From NCBI RefSeq assembly GCF_018704065.1, contig NZ_JAGUQP010000001.1, positions 1-64,000 of the forward strand: a DNA stretch of 64,000 nucleotides, read 5' to 3'. Both the position numbers and the translations under genes were made by a program. Under the pieces are notes generated by a model that saw only the letters and a program-made list of their open reading frames with translations, ran no database searches and was not told the DNA's origin. The stretch is from Desulfovulcanus ferrireducens (GTDB taxonomy: Bacteria; Desulfobacterota; Desulfovibrionia; Desulfovibrionales; Desulfonatronovibrionaceae). Numbering within the stretch: position 1 is the first letter of the stretch; each line of letters opens with the position of its first letter. Positions 54,189 to 63,298 of this stretch are shown in pieces.

Positions 54189-54271
54189 GGCATTTGCACC
54201 AGCATGAAAGAAATTAGGGTTGAAAAAAATTATTAAAATTTGTCCTCAGAGTAAGGTTCAGCCACAGACTC
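54189..54271 (+). repeat. Interspersed structured repeat, copy D (truncated)
   Basis: GCATTTGCACCAGCATGAAA (54190-54209), then GAAATTAGGGTTG, and the terminal arm GGTTCAGCCACAGACTC at 54255-54271, all matching copy C. The left half is missing; the transposase remnant lies there instead. Confidence 0.75.
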
Positions 54272-54811
54272 TAGTATATAAAGTTAGTACATACCCTTCC
54301 CTTTTTAAGGTAACCGTTTGAAATTTTAGGCTTTTTTACCTTAAAATACTTCAAATGAGTATAGGTAATTTATTTTTAATGCATAGTAAAATATTTTTAA
54401 ATTTAATTCTTGCATAAAAGTCGATATAGTAATTTATTTTTAAATAAAAAGTTTTAAACAATACTCTTAAATTAACAATATCTAATACATTTATTGCATA
54501 AAATGAAGGCGACTTGACAATGTTTATTGTTTGTGGAATATAGTTTCCCTCCTCAAAAAGAGAAAGATGCTGATTTTTTAAAAAAAAATCAAAAAAATAA
54601 GACTATATAAACTGATAATGAAATTTAGATTGTACTTTTTATTATCTAAAATATTTTTTGTTTTGTGATTTTTATATTAAGAATATTAATATTTTAAGGT
54701 TAGATAGAAAATGCCGTTAATAGCTTTGGTTTTGCTTTTTTGTTTTTAAAGATATTAGTTTGAGTTTAGTTTTGCTTTTGGGTGAATATTTTAAAGTAGT
54801 GTTGTCTGTGT
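54272..54811 (+). promoter_or_regulatory. Very AT-rich region with a promoter-like site
   Basis: About 540 bp, strongly AT-rich, with no gene. TTGACA at 54514-54519 and AATATA at 54537-54542 (17-nt spacer) is the best promoter candidate for the downstream ABC/abl genes, and would give a leader of about 590 nt. Confidence 0.35.
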
Positions 54812-54814
54812 TTG

Positions 54815-55015
54815 ATGGCGTGGAAGCTAATATTTGTCCTAAAAAACAATAAGTTGACTCTGATTTTTTACAGGCATGACCTTTCTCAGGTCGTCAAGCT
54901 AAATGAGCGTCCTTGTAAGGCAGGCAGTAAAAATATTATAGTTGCTTGCTGTTATCTTTATAATAATGTGTTTGTTCCTGTAAAAAGGGAGGTGATACCT
55001 ATTGGAGTGGTGTAA
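54815..55015 (+). CDS. Possible small ORF upstream of the abl-linked ABC genes
   Basis: A 66-67 codon frame (ATG 54815; TTG one codon earlier) whose C-terminal part looks protein-like (YRHDLSQVVKLNERPCKAGS, then VFVPVKREVIPIGVV). No good ribosome site precedes it and no family is recognised. It may be a genuine small gene, a remnant, or part of a structured leader RNA (short hairpins GACCT/AGGTC and GGTG/CACC-like pairs occur inside). Low confidence. Confidence 0.35.
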   Translation: MAWKLIFVLKNNKLTLIFYRHDLSQVVKLNERPCKAGSKNIIVACCYLYNNVFVPVKREVIPIGVV

Positions 55016-55133
55016 ACCAAAACCATGAAGTTTTTTTGTGGATGCTGACATGATATAGTCGTGATTTATTTTTTGAATAGAGATAGTAAAATTATTTATT
55101 TTAAATAAATTTGAAATAGAAAAAGGATGTACT

Positions 55134-55934
55134 ATGAATAAAATTATTCAGAATAAATTGGTTTATTTGTTGCTAGCTTCATTTCTTGTTTCGATTTTCT
55201 TTTTTTATGGTTGTGCAGAAAAGAAGCAGGAAAACTCGCTAAGTCGTGTTAAGGAAAAAGGAGAAATTAGTTTTGCAATGAGTGGCGGATATCCACCATT
55301 TAATTTTTTTAACGATAAAGACGAGCTGGTTGGTTTTGATGTTGATGTAGCTAGAGAAGTTGCTAACCGTTTAGGAGTAAAGTTAAAGCCAGTCACTACT
55401 GACTGGAGCGGAATTATAGAAGGTCTTCGTGCTGGTGCTTTTGATGGTATTCTTGGAAGTATGGCTGTTACAGAGGAACGTTTAAAAGTAGTAAATTTTT
55501 CAACTCCATATTATTATTCCGGAGCACAGCTTTTGGTAAGAAAAGAATCTCCGTATACTTCTCCGCAGGAATTGAAAGGGAAGATTATAGGAGTGGTCAC
55601 CGGGACTACATTCGAGAACGATGCCAAAAAGTTAGGAGCTAAAGATATCAAGCTTTACAAGGATGACACTCAGACACTGTTAGAGTTGAATAACGGTGTT
55701 ATCGATGCAGTTATAACTGACAGAGTTGTTGGGGTTACGGCCATGAATAGTGGAAAATTCAATATTAGGCTTTTGGGAAGTCCATTGCGCAGCGAAGATA
55801 TTGCGGTAGCTTTTCGTAAAGATGATAAAGCGCTCCTGTCGGCCGTTGATGAAATTATTTCAGAAATGCATAAAGATGGTACATTGTCCAAAATAAGTAA
55901 AAAATGGCTTAATGTTGATGTTACTACCAAGTAA
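55134..55934 (+). CDS. Amino-acid-binding lipoprotein (SBP family 3), abl-linked ABC transporter
   Basis: 266 aa. A type-II signal peptide with lipobox YGC lipidates Cys27. The mature part shows the family-3 pattern (GEISFAMSGGYPPFNFF, GFDVDVAREVANRLGVK, GKIIGVVTGTTFEND). AAAAAGGATG precedes the ATG. It heads a permease-ATPase-ablA-ablB group, which makes lysine the likeliest ligand (inference). A hairpin lies between it and the permease gene. Confidence 0.93.
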   Translation: MNKIIQNKLVYLLLASFLVSIFFFYGCAEKKQENSLSRVKEKGEISFAMSGGYPPFNFFNDKDELVGFDVDVAREVANRLGVKLKPVTTDWSGIIEGLRAGAFDGILGSMAVTEERLKVVNFSTPYYYSGAQLLVRKESPYTSPQELKGKIIGVVTGTTFENDAKKLGAKDIKLYKDDTQTLLELNNGVIDAVITDRVVGVTAMNSGKFNIRLLGSPLRSEDIAVAFRKDDKALLSAVDEIISEMHKDGTLSKISKKWLNVDVTTK

Positions 55935-55944
55935 AGTTTTTGAG

Positions 55945-55973
55945 CTGACCATGTCGCCCAGCGGCATGGTCAG
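55945..55973 (+). terminator. Hairpin between the binding-protein and permease genes
   Basis: CTGACCATG (55945-55953) pairs with CATGGTCAG (55965-55973) around an 11-nt loop. No T run follows. It probably stabilises the binding-protein mRNA or reduces read-through so that the binding protein is made in excess. A second small CCCCGAAGGGG hairpin lies near 56078-56088. Confidence 0.55.
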
Positions 55974-56193
55974 GTAACAGCTAGTAATGAAAACCGAGTT
56001 TGTTCGGCATACACGCCGCTATAGGCCCCTTCAGGGCCCTCTAAAGCCTTCGCCTCAATGCGAGGTTCCCCCCATACCCCGAAGGGGTCTCATCTTGGCG
56101 TATTTTTTAAGCCAAACCGCTTGTCCATCCTTGTAAGAATATATTTATTCGTCTTTCAATCTGTAAAAATTATCAAAATAAAGGCTAGTCATT

Positions 56194-56847
56194 ATGTATT
56201 TTGACTTTTCAGTATTCTTTAAATACTTTCCTTATTTTTTACCTGCAGCACTAATGACTCTTGAAGTGACTGTACTAGGTATTTTACTTGGTTTAATTCT
56301 TGGACTTGGTACTGCATTTGCCCGTATATCAAAGAGCATAATTTTCAGCATGCCCGCCAAAGCATACATTTACCTTATTCGAGGTACTCCTCTTTTACTT
56401 CAATTATTGTTTATATATTATGGAATGAGAAGAGTACTTGGTCTTGAAGCGATTACTTCTGCAGTTCTCGCTTTAGGTGTTCACAACGGGGCTTATATTG
56501 CAGAGATTTTTCGGGGTGCCATCCTATCCATTTCAAATGGACAAATGGAAGCAGCTCGTTCTTTAGGTATGACTCACGCCAGGGCGATGGTGCGTATAAT
56601 TTTACCTCAAGCCTTTAAAAGGGCCGTACCTCCGCTTGGAAATCAATTCATTATCGCTTTGAAAGATTCCTCTTTGGCCAGTACAATCACCATCAATGAA
56701 CTTTTGCTCAAATCACAGCAGTTGGCATCATCGAATTTCATGATGATGGAAATGTTGTCCATAGCTGCATTCTTTTATCTCTTGTACACTGGACTTTTTT
56801 CTTGGCTTTTTCACAAGATAGAAACTCGTCTGAACGTAAGTAACTAA
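56194..56847 (+). CDS. Amino-acid ABC permease (HisM/GlnP type)
   Basis: 217 aa with five membrane segments and the EAA loop (EAARSLGMTHARAMVRIILPQ). It resembles the permease at 34975 but lacks any N-terminal TPR domain. The ribosome site is weak (AAAGG). Its companion genes are the binding lipoprotein upstream and the ATPase 180 bp downstream. Confidence 0.92.
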   Translation: MYFDFSVFFKYFPYFLPAALMTLEVTVLGILLGLILGLGTAFARISKSIIFSMPAKAYIYLIRGTPLLLQLLFIYYGMRRVLGLEAITSAVLALGVHNGAYIAEIFRGAILSISNGQMEAARSLGMTHARAMVRIILPQAFKRAVPPLGNQFIIALKDSSLASTITINELLLKSQQLASSNFMMMEMLSIAAFFYLLYTGLFSWLFHKIETRLNVSN

Positions 56848-57026
56848 ATCATGATGACTATGCAAAAAGTAATTTTTTTATGAATAGACGCTCCTATTAT
56901 TACATGCTTTGAGACCCATCTTAGTTGGGACTCGTTATGTCATCTTTAGTGAAAATCCAGGAAATAATATAGTCAGAAAGTTAGAATGCGATTTTTTACG
57001 TTCGCATCAAGTCTAGGAGGAAGAAA

Positions 57027-57749
57027 ATGATTAGGGTACAAAATTTACATAAATGGTTTGGAAAACACCATGTATTAAAAGGCTTAGACCTGGAGGTCGA
57101 GAAGTCTGATGTTGTGGTTATAATCGGTCCTAGTGGCTCTGGAAAAAGCACTTTTTTGCGTTGCATTAATTTTTTGGAGCCTTTCCAAAAAGGTATAGTT
57201 GAAATAAATGGTCAGGTCATCGAGAATGATGAGAAAATGATTAATGCCATGCGTACAAAAGTCGGAATGGTTTTTCAGCATTTTAATCTTTTCCCTCACA
57301 TGACCGTAATTGGTAATGTTATAGAAGGGCCTACGCAAGTGAAGAAAATACCTAAGGCCCAGGCCATAGAGTTAGGGAGGTATTATTTAGATAAAGTTGG
57401 CCTGAGCGAGAAGGAAAATGTATATCCAAGTAGGCTTTCTGGCGGACAGAAGCAGCGAGTAGCCATAGCAAGATCCTTAGCCATGGAGCCTGATGTCATG
57501 CTTTTTGATGAACCCACATCCGCTTTGGACCCGGAACTTGTGGGCGAGGTGTTGAAGGTTATGCGTGATCTTGCTGATGAGGGAATGACAATGGTCGTGG
57601 TAACACATGAAATGGGTTTTGCTCGGGAAGTAGCTGATACAGTGATCTTTATCGACGAAGGTGAAATTGTGGAGCAGGCCCCCCCTTCTGAAATATTTGA
57701 ATCACCCAAGGAAAAACGCACTCGGGAGTTTTTAAGTCAAATCTTATAA
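57027..57749 (+). CDS. Amino-acid ABC transporter ATPase
   Basis: 240 aa, PAAT-family ATP-binding subunit. Walker [10 protein letters not shown] (about 34-42), [21 protein letters not shown], Walker [35 protein letters not shown] precedes the ATG. 26 nt after its stop comes ablA, so transport and beta-lysine synthesis are probably co-expressed. Confidence 0.94.
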   Translation: MIRVQNLHKWFGKHHVLKGLDLEVEKSDVVVIIGPSGSGKSTFLRCINFLEPFQKGIVEINGQVIENDEKMINAMRTKVGMVFQHFNLFPHMTVIGNVIEGPTQVKKIPKAQAIELGRYYLDKVGLSEKENVYPSRLSGGQKQRVAIARSLAMEPDVMLFDEPTSALDPELVGEVLKVMRDLADEGMTMVVVTHEMGFAREVADTVIFIDEGEIVEQAPPSEIFESPKEKRTREFLSQIL

Positions 57750-57775
57750 TAACTATAAGCAATGGAGAAATAAAA

Positions 57776-59095
57776 ATGAGAAAGATATATACAGATCAAC
57801 AGCAAAAAATTGCAGAGAAAATTAATAAGGAAAGCGATAAATCTAATTGGACAGATTGGAAATGGCATCTGACCCATTCAATCAAAGATGTTGATACTGT
57901 CGAAAAGCTCTTGGACATTTCCTTTGGCGAAGATGAAAAGAAACAATACGAAAAGACAGTTGAGAAATTCCCTCTTTCGATCACTCCTTATTACCTTTCT
58001 CTTATCGATGTGGAGGACTATGCTAATGACCCTATTTTTAGACAGGCTTTTCCATCACCACGGGAGTTGGAAATTGGAAAATATGACATGGCCGACCCTT
58101 TGCACGAGGATAAGGATAGCCCGGTGCAAGGAATTACCCACCGCTATCCGGACAGGGTACTTTTTCATGTAAGCAATACCTGTGCTATGTATTGCCGTCA
58201 TTGTACCAGAAAACGCAAGGTGGGAGATAGCGATTACGTGCCCGGGCGAAAAGAATTGCAGAAGGGGATAGATTATATTGCAAATACACCAGAGGTAAGG
58301 GACGTGCTTCTCTCCGGTGGAGATCCGTTGATGCTTCCCGATAAGCAGATAGATTGGCTTCTGACAGAGATCCAGCGAATTCCACATGTGGAAGTTGTTC
58401 GAATTGGGACCAGGATACCTGTTGTATTACCATATAGGATTACGGACGATTTGGTGGATATATTAAAAAAACACACCCCGGTGTGGATTAATACTCACTT
58501 TAACCACCCACGAGAAATTACCCAATCATCCAGGCGGGCCCTGGCAAAACTTGCTGACGCAGGTATACCGCTAGGTAATCAGAGCGTACTTTTGGCAGGT
58601 GTAAACGATTGCCCTCGATTGATAAAGAAACTCGTTCATAAGTTGGTTCAAAATCGAGTAAGGCCTTACTATATGTATCAATGCGACCTGTCTGAAGGTC
58701 TTTCCCATTTTCGTACTCCCGTGGGCAAAGGAATAGAAATTATTGAGAGTCTTGTGGGGCATACCAGCGGTTTTGCAGTGCCAACCTATGTTATTGATGC
58801 ACCAGGTGGCGGAGGTAAAATTCCGATCATGCCCAACTACATTATTTCCTGGGGGATCAATACGGTGGTCTTACGTAATTATGAAGGCGTTATTACTACC
58901 TACACGGAACCAAAACATTTCAAAACAACAGATTGCAACCTGGATTGTGAAAGCTGTAATCTGCAGCTTAAGTTTGAAGACGCTAAGGAACATAAGGCTA
59001 TTGGGATTGAAAAGCTTATCTCTGATTGGGATGAGACATGTAGCCTCATTCCGGAAAATAATGAAAGAATAATGCGGAGAAGCCATGACGCTTGA
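57776..59095 (+). CDS. ablA: Lysine 2,3-aminomutase
   Basis: Radical-SAM, PLP-dependent enzyme that converts L-alpha-lysine to L-beta-lysine. 439 aa. The cluster motif CAMYCRHC (about 136-143) has the CxxxCxxC spacing. A typical [12 protein letters not shown] block follows, and a Cys-rich C-terminal region ([11 protein letters not shown]) fits the zinc site of this family. GGAG precedes the ATG. It overlaps ablB by 11 nt. Pairing with ablB identifies the pathway as N-epsilon-acetyl-beta-lysine synthesis, not lysine fermentation: no kamD/E or kdd genes are present. Confidence 0.95.
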   Translation: MRKIYTDQQQKIAEKINKESDKSNWTDWKWHLTHSIKDVDTVEKLLDISFGEDEKKQYEKTVEKFPLSITPYYLSLIDVEDYANDPIFRQAFPSPRELEIGKYDMADPLHEDKDSPVQGITHRYPDRVLFHVSNTCAMYCRHCTRKRKVGDSDYVPGRKELQKGIDYIANTPEVRDVLLSGGDPLMLPDKQIDWLLTEIQRIPHVEVVRIGTRIPVVLPYRITDDLVDILKKHTPVWINTHFNHPREITQSSRRALAKLADAGIPLGNQSVLLAGVNDCPRLIKKLVHKLVQNRVRPYYMYQCDLSEGLSHFRTPVGKGIEIIESLVGHTSGFAVPTYVIDAPGGGGKIPIMPNYIISWGINTVVLRNYEGVITTYTEPKHFKTTDCNLDCESCNLQLKFEDAKEHKAIGIEKLISDWDETCSLIPENNERIMRRSHDA

Positions 59096-59930
59096 TCAAA
59101 TATCTACTATTGGAAAGTCACTTGTTCACCATGGTCCTTTGAGCAACCGAGTATATCTTATCAAGCTAACTCAAGAGGATTTTCCATGGATAGTTGATGA
59201 GATAGACAGGTTTGCCAAGAAGAGAGGATACACAAAAATTATTGCCAAAGTACCAGATTATGCCAAGGATACTTTTTTAGAATTTGGCTTTCAAGCGGAG
59301 GCTTTTGTACCACGTTTTTATTGTGGCCAGAATGACTTTTACTTTATGGGTAAGTATTTTGCCAAACATAGAAAAATACCACGGGATGAGGAAAGGATAA
59401 ACGAAGTTTTGAAAGCGGCACAGGCTAGATCAAGAGATGCAGATAGTAAACCTATTCCCTCTAAATTCTACTGTTCTTTGATGCGAGAAAAAGATGCTGA
59501 GGAGATGTCCGAGCTGTACAAACAAGTCTTTGCTACATATCCATTTCCCATTTTTGACCCAAGTTATATTCGGGAGACAATGTACAGCAACGTGCGTTAT
59601 TATGGGATAAGAGACGGCCAGAAGCTTGTTGCACTATCCTCTGCTGAAATGGATATGTCTGGTAAAAATGCTGAGATGACGGATTTTGCTACACTTCCAC
59701 AATATCGGGGCAAGGGATTGGCCGGCTTTCTCCTTCAATATATGGAAAGAGAAATTCACAAGTTTGATATAAAGACAGCATTTACTATTGCCAGGTCTGT
59801 GTCCTTTGGGATGAATATAGCCTTTGCCAAATCAGGTTATGATTTTGGGGGTACATTGGTGAACAATACTAATATTGCCGGGACCCTGGAGAGCATGAAT
59901 GTGTGGTATAAACATCTTGCATCAGTATGA
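59085..59930 (+). CDS. ablB: Beta-lysine N6-acetyltransferase
   Basis: Acetylates beta-lysine at the epsilon amino group to give the compatible solute N-epsilon-acetyl-beta-lysine. 281 aa. The C-terminal GNAT domain (about 140-281) shows the acetyl-CoA loop ([18 protein letters not shown]). The start lies within the end of ablA, so the two are translationally coupled. The product is an osmolyte known from methanogens and some salt-tolerant bacteria. Confidence 0.93.
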   Translation: MTLDQISTIGKSLVHHGPLSNRVYLIKLTQEDFPWIVDEIDRFAKKRGYTKIIAKVPDYAKDTFLEFGFQAEAFVPRFYCGQNDFYFMGKYFAKHRKIPRDEERINEVLKAAQARSRDADSKPIPSKFYCSLMREKDAEEMSELYKQVFATYPFPIFDPSYIRETMYSNVRYYGIRDGQKLVALSSAEMDMSGKNAEMTDFATLPQYRGKGLAGFLLQYMEREIHKFDIKTAFTIARSVSFGMNIAFAKSGYDFGGTLVNNTNIAGTLESMNVWYKHLASV

Positions 59931-60133
59931 AATTATTTAATTACACTCCTTCCTTTGCTGAAAACAAGAATATTGGACTTTATATTTGGAGAGAAAATTT
60001 CAATAGGCGATGAAGGTTATGTGAAATAAATAACTAAAGATTTGGGGTTGATTTTTTGTGAAAGAGGTTTATTATGAAAATACACACTCAAGGTTAAGAG
60101 TAAATTTTAAGTGAAGTGCGGAGGGAGGGTAAA

Positions 60134-60301
60134 ATGGAAATAGGATTATTTTTCACAGGACTTATTTTAGCTTCTTGTTTCTTTAGTATAGTTACAAGGT
60201 CCTGGAAGTTTATTCAAAAACGTCTTGCTGCATATAATCAAGAATACAAGGATGATTGGTATTACTTCTTCAAAAGATCAGCTCTGACCGGAAAAGACTA
60301 A
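60134..60301 (+). CDS. Small single-span membrane protein downstream of ablB
   Basis: 55 aa: a hydrophobic segment (about 3-21, GLFFTGLILASCFFSIV) followed by a charged, aromatic tail (YNQEYKDDWYYFFKRSA). I chose the ATG at 60134, which has a strong GGAGGG 7 nt upstream; an upstream start at 60116 is less likely. It lies 200 bp after ablB in the same direction. Unrecognised; possibly a regulator or accessory of the transporter. Confidence 0.55.
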   Translation: MEIGLFFTGLILASCFFSIVTRSWKFIQKRLAAYNQEYKDDWYYFFKRSALTGKD

Positions 60302-60544
60302 ACAATTAGGAAATGCTTTTTGAATTTTTGGAGCAAATAGGATTGACGTTATTAAAGTAGCCGATTTATTTCGAAGTTATAGTATGTACACTATTATGCT
60401 GCTCTAATGCTTAAAGTCGCTCTGACATTTTCTGTAAGTCTTTAGTTATCTGCCTATTAGTAAATTCTTCAATTTTCCAAATAGACGTGTAATTGTTTTG
60501 TAACTTAGTAGAGAGTCTATTGTGTGGAAGTGTCTTTATTGGAA

Positions 60545-61339
60545 CTAAACCAGTAGCATCTTGTCCGAAGAGAATTCTTCACCCCTTAGATCATAGAACC
60601 TTGCTAAAAGATCGTTCACCTTGAGATTTTGTTTCTCTTCTCCCTGAATATCCAGGATGATTTCTCCTCTGTGGAGCATGATCAGGCGGTTTCCTAGGCG
60701 TAAGGCCTGGTTCATATTGTGGGTGACCATCAGGGTCGTCAGGTGCTGAGTGTTAACAATTTCTTCTGTCAGTTCCAGGATCTGTTGTGCGGTTTTCGGA
60801 TCCAGGGCCGCTGTATGCTCGTCCAGGAGAAGTAACTCAGGCCTGACCATGGTGGCCATGAGCATGGTCAGTGCCTGCCGTTGGCCGCCTGACAGTAGCC
60901 CAACTTTGTCCTGCAATCTTTCTTCCAGACCGAGTCCAATTTTCTTCAGTTGTTCCCGGAACAGTTCTCTGTCTCTATCCTTTACCCCAAGGCTTAGTGT
61001 ACGTGGCTTGCCCCTTCTAAGGGCAAGGGCCATGTTTTGTTCAATACTCATGGATGCACAGGTCCCGAGCAGGGGATCTTGAAAGACACGACCAATAAAT
61101 TTGGCTCTCTTGTATTCTGGCCATTGGGTAATGTCTTGATTATTGAGAACTATCTTCCCATGGTCTGGAAAGAAACTTCCTGCTAGACAGTTGAGCAAGG
61201 TGGATTTCCCAGCCCCATTGGAGCCGATAATAGTGATAAAATCCCCTTTGTTTATCCGCAGGTCTATGTTGTTCAGGGCCAGGACTTGATTGATGCTTCC
61301 TCGATGAAAGTATTTGGTGATATTTTTAAGGACTATCAT
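60545..61339 (-). CDS. ABC transporter ATPase (TrpZ-like)
   Basis: 264 aa cytoplasmic subunit. Walker A GSNGAGKST (about 38-46), signature LSGGQRQAL, Walker B LLLDEHTAALDP (His in place of the usual Pro) and switch His MVTHNMNQAL. It belongs to the group found with ABC_sub_bind proteins (TrpXYZ or aromatic/purine-like importers). It overlaps the permease gene by 4 nt (translational coupling). Last gene of the transporter. Confidence 0.9.
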   Translation of the reverse strand: MIVLKNITKYFHRGSINQVLALNNIDLRINKGDFITIIGSNGAGKSTLLNCLAGSFFPDHGKIVLNNQDITQWPEYKRAKFIGRVFQDPLLGTCASMSIEQNMALALRRGKPRTLSLGVKDRDRELFREQLKKIGLGLEERLQDKVGLLSGGQRQALTMLMATMVRPELLLLDEHTAALDPKTAQQILELTEEIVNTQHLTTLMVTHNMNQALRLGNRLIMLHRGEIILDIQGEEKQNLKVNDLLARFYDLRGEEFSSDKMLLV

Positions 61340-62223
61340 TTTTTGATTAATCTTTTTTTGAGCTGTGGGGTGGTCAGAGACAGGACGACTAAGATAGCTG
61401 TGATCAGGTTGAGATCACTTGGGGCAAATGAAAAATTGCCCAATTTAAGTCCCAAGGCAAGGGCAATGGCCAAACGGTAGATAATTGAACCGATCAGAGC
61501 CGCAAAACAGGCTCGTGGAATGGATTTGCTTCCAAACACGGTTTCCCCGACTATGACTGAGGCAAGACCAGCTACAATAGTGCCAACCCCCATATTTACA
61601 TCCGCAGCACCCTGATTTTGGGCTATGAGAGCCCCGCTTAGAGCAACAAGGGCGTTGGAAAGTCCTACACCTAGGATTATGATCGAATGAGTGTTCACTC
61701 CCTGGCTGGTGATCATCTTCGGGTTGTCTCCGGTAGCGAGCATGGTTTGGCCGAGTTCGGTATACATGAATAGGATGATAAGCAGAGTGATTGAGATGGA
61801 AATTACCCCAAAGATTATGGGGGCGGCCAGATACCCGGGGATGCCCATGGAGATAAACGGATCCAGGATAGTGTTTACTCCCAGTAGGGAAACATTAGGA
61901 CCATCCATAATACGGATATTTATGGAATAAAGGGAAATCATTGTCAGGATAGATGCCAAAAGGTGCAAAATTTTCAGCTTGGTGTTCAGGATGGCTGTGA
62001 CCATTCCGGCGAGAAACCCTGCACCCATAGCCAGAGCCAGGGACAAAAAAGGGTTTACTCCATGGGTAATAGCAACAGCAGAGATCGAAGCTCCCAGGGG
62101 GAGACTACCGTCAACTGTCAGATCCGGAAAATCCAGAATCCTAAAGGTCAGGTAGACCCCCAGGACCATTATTCCATAAACAAAGCCTTGTTCAATGGCT
62201 CCGATAAATGCGTACCAGGTCAT
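61336..62223 (-). CDS. ABC transporter permease (TrpY-like, BPD_transp_2)
   Basis: 295 aa, eight to nine membrane segments, of the LivH-like BPD_transp_2 fold. Blocks such as FRILDFPDLTVDGSLPLGAS and VNPFLSLALAMGAGFLAGM are typical. It follows the binding-protein gene with a hairpin in between and overlaps the ATPase gene. Confidence 0.9.
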   Translation of the reverse strand: MTWYAFIGAIEQGFVYGIMVLGVYLTFRILDFPDLTVDGSLPLGASISAVAITHGVNPFLSLALAMGAGFLAGMVTAILNTKLKILHLLASILTMISLYSINIRIMDGPNVSLLGVNTILDPFISMGIPGYLAAPIIFGVISISITLLIILFMYTELGQTMLATGDNPKMITSQGVNTHSIIILGVGLSNALVALSGALIAQNQGAADVNMGVGTIVAGLASVIVGETVFGSKSIPRACFAALIGSIIYRLAIALALGLKLGNFSFAPSDLNLITAILVVLSLTTPQLKKRLIKK

Positions 62224-62287
62224 ATTAAGTTAGTGTTGGGTGGTTGTGGTTAATGTTAGGTTTCCTAAATTATGGTAAAATTTATAA

Positions 62288-62311
62288 AGGGGCGAAGTGC
62301 TGTTCGCCCCT
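62288..62311 (-). terminator. Hairpin between binding-protein and permease genes (aromatic-type transporter)
   Basis: AGGGGCGAA (62288-62296) and TTCGCCCCT (62303-62311) around a 6-nt loop. It belongs to the same GGGGCGAA hairpin type as 33312 and 47468. As in the other transporter it lies just after the binding-protein gene. Confidence 0.6.
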
Positions 62312-62332
62312 AGTGTTTTTTTACGGACTCTC

Positions 62333-63298
62333 TTACTCGTAAATCTTATCAGCTGCTTTCAAGATTTCCTCAGGCACTTTTACGTTCATTTTTTTAGCAG
62401 CTTTTAGGTTTAAATGAAGCTTGAGATCCTTTTGGGTTTCAACAGGTGTTTCACCTGGGACAGCCCCCATAAAGATACGCTTGGCCATGGCACCGGTCTG
62501 GCGACCATGTTGGTAATAATCAAAACCCATAGCTGCAACAGCTCCCCGGGCTACGGAATCCACGTCACCGGCAAATAGAGGGATTTTGTTCTGGATGCAG
62601 ACTTTGACAACTGATTCTATTGCGGAGATAACTGTATTGTCTGTGGGGATATAAATAGCATCTACGCGACCAACAAGCCCTTTGGCTGCCTGGTAGACCT
62701 CGCTGGTTTTAGAAGCAGTGGCTTCCTCTACCTTAAAACCCATTTTTTTGGCCTGTTCGTGGATGAGACGAACGAGGGTTTTGGAGTTGGCTTCACCGGA
62801 ATTATAAATTACCCCGAGTCGCTTAAGATTAGGGTAGAATATCTTAACCATTTTCAGGTGTTGGTCTATAGGTAATAGATCAGAAACACCGGTGATGTTT
62901 TTGCCTGGCCGGTTCAGGTCTTTTACCAGTCCTGCTCCTACCGGATCTGTTATGGCCGAAAACAACAGGGGGGTGTTTTGCAGTTTGGGAGATTTTTTGA
63001 TGGCTTGTGCACAGGCCTGGGCAGACGGAGTGGCAATGGCCAAAACCAAATCCGGATCTTCATCTGCAATCTGCTGAGCGATCTGATTGGCTGTCGCCAT
63101 GTTGCCCTGGGCATTATGGATATGATATTTTACCTTGATATTTTGTTCCTTGAGGTAGTCTTGAAACCCTTTGAGAACGGCATCCAGGGCAGGGTGCTCC
63201 ACAAACTGGTTAACCGAAATAGTGTACGTTTTGGCCTGGGCCATGGTTAGTGACGCAAGAGTTAAGATTACAGTGAGTAATGACAGTATTTTTTTCAT
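62333..63298 (-). CDS. ABC transporter substrate-binding protein (TrpX-like)
   Basis: 321 aa, signal peptide about 1-22 (ending MAQA). It belongs to the ABC_sub_bind family (SVNQFVEHPALDAVLKGF; ADEDPDLVLAIATPSAQA; TNITGVSDLLP-like). Characterised members bind tryptophan, tyrosine or related compounds. AGGAGAT precedes the ATG. The ligand cannot be decided from sequence. Confidence 0.92.
   Translation of the reverse strand: MKKILSLLTVILTLASLTMAQAKTYTISVNQFVEHPALDAVLKGFQDYLKEQNIKVKYHIHNAQGNMATANQIAQQIADEDPDLVLAIATPSAQACAQAIKKSPKLQNTPLLFSAITDPVGAGLVKDLNRPGKNITGVSDLLPIDQHLKMVKIFYPNLKRLGVIYNSGEANSKTLVRLIHEQAKKMGFKVEEATASKTSEVYQAAKGLVGRVDAIYIPTDNTVISAIESVVKVCIQNKIPLFAGDVDSVARGAVAAMGFDYYQHGRQTGAMAKRIFMGAVPGETPVETQKDLKLHLNLKAAKKMNVKVPEEILKAADKIYE

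Noticed and set aside
54815-55015. Lysine or other riboswitch in the leader of the abl-linked operon
   Set aside because: I could not find the conserved core of the lysine, glycine or cyclic-di-GMP riboswitch classes.
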